Shown: piece by piece, positions 60,010 through 64,000 of the stretch
Position numbering within the stretch: the first letter of the stretch is position 1
How the letters are laid out: the number at the start of each line of letters is the position of its first letter
Assembly (NCBI RefSeq): GCF_965363235.1
Contig: NC_134841.1
Span: 60,719,078-60,783,077 of the forward strand
Length of the DNA stretch: 64,000 nucleotides
Direction of reading: 5' to 3'
Source: Mytilus galloprovincialis
Taxonomy: Eukaryota; Mollusca; Bivalvia; Mytilida; Mytilidae
Notes under the pieces: generated by a model
Seen by the model: only the letters and a program-made list of their open reading frames with translations
What the model was told of the DNA's origin: nothing
Database searches by the model: none
Made by a program: the position numbers and the translations under genes

Positions 60010-60966
60010 AAGAGCCTTAATTATAATACAGTCTTGGAATGGTTCAAAATGCTGTTGTTCTGCAAACTAGAAAACAATTGATACTGATGAAAAAAATATC
60101 CTTATTTTCTAGTGTCTTTGCACCTAAAAATCGCAAAAAAAAAAACCTAACAGAAGTTGGCGTATCTTTTTCATACGGCTTTAGAAAGGTTAATCTTGTG
60201 TTTTTAACTTGAACATATTTCACAATACTGTATTTAGGCTGCATGGTTCATTGGACAAAATGCCTCACGGCTATTTATTGGGCACTATGATTTGGCGGGA
60301 TAGTTCTTTTGTTCTAATTTGTGAACACTTTATCATGGAATTCATTTTGAATTACTAGTTACACGAAACAGGCTGTTCACTTAGGATAAATATCACTTTG
60401 GTTGGAAAGTCTCTTGCATAAGGTAGATTGTATTCTTTCTTTAATAATAAAATGTTAACAAATTAATGGAAAAGTAATAGAATTGTTGCACAAAATGAAT
60501 GTCAAGTTTATTTTGGTGGATGTCGAAAACGAGTTTATAAAAAGACAGAAGGAAGATTTAACATTCAACTTTCATAATTCAGTAATCTGCTTTGAACTAA
60601 GTTGTTACATTACTATATTTTCCCTGGTGGGTCTACTCGACCCGCACGGCCTGTGTGTGTGTGTTTTTTTTTTTTTATGTAAATCGAGTTGAAATAACAT
60701 GCCATACAAATAAATAGAAATAAAAAAAACAGGTCTATAAAGTATTATGTAGTATAAACCATATTCAGTGCTTTACAGGATTGTATAGTTGAGTCCATCA
60801 TTTTTGTTGTACTGACAACTCAGGTTGGGACCTATCATTGTTATGACTATCCCTATTATGAGGGGTACACTTCAAGTCATATAGAATATTTTTTTTTTGT
60901 AAAAACCACTAGTACAAATGAGCACATATTTATATTATCTGAAGAAACTTTACCCAAAGAACCATA
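60010..60966. other. No gene recognised
   Basis: AT-rich sequence without exon-like stretches; a GT-rich run near 60650. Nothing else identified. Confidence 0.4.
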
Positions 60967-61112
60967 GGCGGGTCCTATGGGGGGGGGCCTTTCTTTGGAA
61001 AAATTTGGTTGATTATATGATTATATAGGGATTCACTGAAGCAAGACTGGAGCGGGGCCCCCTTAGGATAGTCAGCAGCCCCCCCCCCTTTATGATAAGT
61101 TCTGGATCCGCC
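60967..61112. mobile_element. GGCGGATCCA-family element, second copy
   Basis: Left end GGCGGGTCCTATGGGGGG, right end CCCCCCCTTTATG...TCTGGATCCGCC. Same architecture as 28669-28799 but diverged interior. Confidence 0.68.
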
Positions 61113-62058
61113 ACTGAGAACTTTACATCTATCTGGTATTAATATATGGTCAAAACATGTCCAAAATTTTCCCCTTTTTAAGTTAAAAAAATCAAAGTTT
61201 TTCTTCAACAGCTAGTAAAATGTCACCCCATTGACTGATGGACAGTCCCAAATTTAAGGGTTATCTCCACCTGGGGATGGAGACCTGTATGTTAGTGTGT
61301 GTAGTTCCTGCCAAAAACATGAATGATACAACAAAATTATATTTTATGGTCACTGAATATGTGCTACATGCACAATATGTGAGGTAAGCTAAGCATTATT
61401 TTGAAATATAAAATTAACTTGGCATGTTTTTTTTCCCTATGATTTCTCATGTCTAAAAATGTCAAGCAAGCTATAGTTATGAAATTATAAATTGAACTAA
61501 TGAAAAGGAACATTAATTACTAAAATGTCAAGGCATTGGTCATCAACAAACATAACTTTTCAGGAGAACTAGATAAGTTTATTTTACATGACTTCATGAC
61601 AGAAAGTTTTAAATGGAAAATAAAAAAAAAAATGAATTTTCTGTATGAAAATTTTAAAGAATTAAGCCTATCAATAAACCAATAAATTAAAAATCCTTGT
61701 CTTATTAAAACTCAAATTATTTTATATTTCACAAAAGTAAACACTTTTCCCGAAAGTAATTCCTCTTGTCTGATAACATAAACCACCTGAATTTTAATAA
61801 TAGAGTCAACACATTTATACAGCTGAAATTTCTGTATAGAAAAAAGTACTTTTTTTTATAAAAGAAACCTGCGTCTTCAAATTCATGAAATCAAAATTTT
61901 AATCAGACTGATAATGCAATATGTTTAAAGTGCTTAGTGGAAGACCACAATTAGGCACTTTATAATATTAAGCACTGAAGCCTCTGAATAATTTGGAAGA
62001 TTTTTCAATGTCTTGATGGCAGTGCAATGCATTGGAATGGTACCACAATGATACTATT
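61113..62058. other. No gene recognised
   Basis: AT-rich; no coding stretch or repeat identified with confidence. Confidence 0.4.
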
Positions 62059-62059
62059 A

Positions 62060-62360
62060 TATTTGTTAACTTTTTTTTATGCACCACCTTCAATAGTAGA
62101 GGGCATTATGTTTCCTTGTCTGTGCACCCGTTTTCGTTTGTCCATCCGTTCATCTATCTATTTGTCCCGCTTCAGGTTAAAGTTTTTGGTCAAGGTAGTT
62201 TTTGATGAAGTTGAAGTCCAATCAACTGGAAACTAAGTACACATGTTCCCTTTGATATTATATTTAATGCAAAATTAAAAGTTTTGACCCCAATTTCACG
62301 GTCCACTGAACATGGAAACTGATAGTACAAATTCATGTACTTTGGACACATTCTTGTTTT
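62060..62360 (+). repeat. Dispersed repeat family R4, copy 2
   Basis: Plus-strand counterpart of 22270-22575, with GGTCAAGGTAGTTTTTGATG, AAGTCCAATCAACT, CACGGTCCACTGAACAT and GGACACATTCTTG. Confidence 0.65.
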
Positions 62361-62558
62361 TGTCAAGCCTATAACTTTTGTTGCAGAAAACTGAACATAG
62401 GGATAGTGAGCGATCCGGCGTCGGCATTAGCTAACTTCATGTTACGAAGTTTCTGTCAGTCACATGTCCGATGTCCTTGACCTAATGTTTATGATTCAGT
62501 GACTACTGTAATAAAAAGTTAAGATTTTTGCCTAATGTTAAATTATCTCTTATTATTA

Positions 62559-63803
62559 GCTCACCTTGCCCAAAGGGCCAAGTGAGCTTTTCCCATCACT
62601 TTGCGTCTGGCGTCCGTCATTGTTACCTTTACAAAAATCTTCTCCTCTGAAACTACTAGGCCAAATTAAACCAAACTTGGCCACAATCATCATTGGGGTA
62701 TCTAGTTTAAAAATGTGTCCGGTGACCCAGCCAACCAACCAAGATGGCTGCCATGGCTAAAATTTAGAACATAGGGGGTAAAATGAAGTTTTTGGCTTAT
62801 AACTCAAAAACCAAAGCATTTAGAGCAAATCTGACGGGGTAAAATTGTTTATCAGGTCAAGATCTATCTGCCCTCAAATTTTCAGATGAATCGGGCATTC
62901 GGTTGTTGGGTTGCTGGTAATTTTAAGGAAATTTTTCTGTTTTTTGTTATTATCTTGAATATTATTATAGATAGAGATAAACTGTAAACAGCAATAATGT
63001 TCAGCAAAGTAAGATTTACAAATAAGTCAACATGACCGAAATGGTCAGTTGACCCCTTTAGGAGTTATTGCCCTTTATAGTCAATTTTTAACCATTTTTC
63101 GTAAATCTTAGTAATCTTTTACAAAAATCTTCTTCTCTGAAACTACTGGGCCAAATTAATCCAAACTTGGCCACAATCATCATTGGGGTATGTAGTTTAA
63201 AAAATGTGTGGCGTGACCCAGCCATCCAACCAAGATGGATGCCACAGCTAAAAATAGAACATAGGGGTAAAATGCAGTTTTTAGCTTATAACTCAAAATC
63301 CAAAGCATTTAGAGCAAATCTGACATGGGGTAAAATTGTTTATCAGGTCAAGATCTATCTGCTCTAAAATTTTCAGATAAATTAGACAATACGTTGATGG
63401 GTTGCTTCCCCTGAATTGGTAATTTTAAGGAAATTTTACTGTTTTTTGTTATTATCTTGAATATTATTATAGATAGAGATAAACTGTAAACAGCAATAAT
63501 GTTCAGCAAAGTTAAGATTTACAAATAAGACACTTTAACGAAATGGTCAATTGACCCCCTAGGGAGTTATTGTCCTTTATATAGTCAATTTTTAACAATT
63601 TTTTATAAAATTTGTAAATTTTTACTAACATTTTCCACTGAAACTACTGGGCCTAGTTCATTATAGATAGAGATAATTGTAAGCAGCAAGAATGTTCAGT
63701 AAAGTAAGATGTACAAACACATCACCATCACCAAAACACAATTTTGTCATGAATCCATCTGCTTCCTTTGTTTAATATTCACATAGACCAAGGTGAGCGA
63801 CTC
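62559..63803 (+). mobile_element. AGCTCACC-ended repeat element, copy 3 (short right end)
   Basis: Begins GCTCACCTTGCCC with a nearby GGGCCAAGTGAGC, holds modules restarting near 62633 and 63120, and ends at AAGGTGAGCGACTC without the GGCTCT/GAGCCT hairpin seen in the other two. TTA lies on both sides (62556-62558 and 63804-63806). It is inserted into the repeat type of 34600-35540. Confidence 0.78.
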
Positions 63804-64000
63804 TTAGTAATAGGATAACTATTTTTGGTACATTGTATGTGAGTACCTTGCAAGGTCCTCATGCCTGTCAGACAGTTTTCACTTGACCTTGACCTCATTT
63901 CATGGATCAGTGAACAAGGTGAAGTTTTGATGGTCAAGTCCACATCTCAGATACTATAAGCAATAGGTGTTGTACATTCAATGTATGAAAGGACTAAGGT
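63804..64000 (+). repeat. Flanking dispersed repeat (GACCTTGACCTCATTT type)
   Basis: Resembles 34858-34990: GATCAGTGAACAAGGTGAAG, GGTCAAGTCCACATCTCAG and ACTATAAGCAATAGGT. Runs off the window end. Confidence 0.6.

Overview
The window is AT-rich, intron-rich animal DNA from a bivalve mollusc, most likely a mussel (Mytilus or a close relative). The evidence is long introns with GT/AG boundaries, a recognisable animal phosphoinositide phosphatase gene, and dense coverage by small dispersed repeats of the kind that fill mussel genomes. The species call is an inference from repeat style, not from a marker gene. No bacterial features (operons, CRISPR arrays) and no tRNA or rRNA genes were seen.

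Layout. (1) 674-10967 (+): the 3' half of INPP5F/Sac2, seven coding exons with matching phases. (2) 10968-23881: non-coding sequence, probably long 3' UTRs of two convergent genes, with a three-level nest: a LINE (minus strand) split by a module-bearing repeat element, itself carrying a 5'-truncated Penelope-like copy. (3) 23882-27658 (-): a four-coding-exon gene for a 465-residue protein with an N-terminal CARD, a death domain, a long low-complexity region with TRAF-type motifs and a C-terminal membrane anchor, i.e. a MAVS-like innate-immune adaptor. Its probable 5' leader (about 29623-29835) lies back to back with (4) a small four-exon gene at 29901-32719 (+), 103 residues, ending in a CxxC/HxxH motif. 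(5) 32720-36500: repeats. (6) 36505-42826 and 46600-50504: two copies of a segmental duplication. The right-hand copy carries exons 1-3 of an unrecognised five-exon gene (360 residues, 45442-49522, minus). The left-hand copy has exons 1-3 only, with a frame break. Each copy took its own insertions, so each serves as the empty site for the other; one left-copy insertion is a decayed Crypton-type tyrosine recombinase. (7) 50746-57052: a 6.3-kb satellite of about 117 copies of a 54-bp unit, open on both strands because 54 is divisible by three. (8) 57053-64000: repeats, including a CR1-like LINE fragment interrupted by an inverted-repeat element with a target duplication.

The observations most worth following are the MAVS-like adaptor, two identical sequences matching the hammerhead ribozyme consensus in a dispersed repeat, the duplicated unknown gene with insertions datable by copy comparison, and a 44-bp palindrome inserted with a 7-bp target duplication. 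All exon models are from reading splice signals and phases by eye; none has transcript support here.
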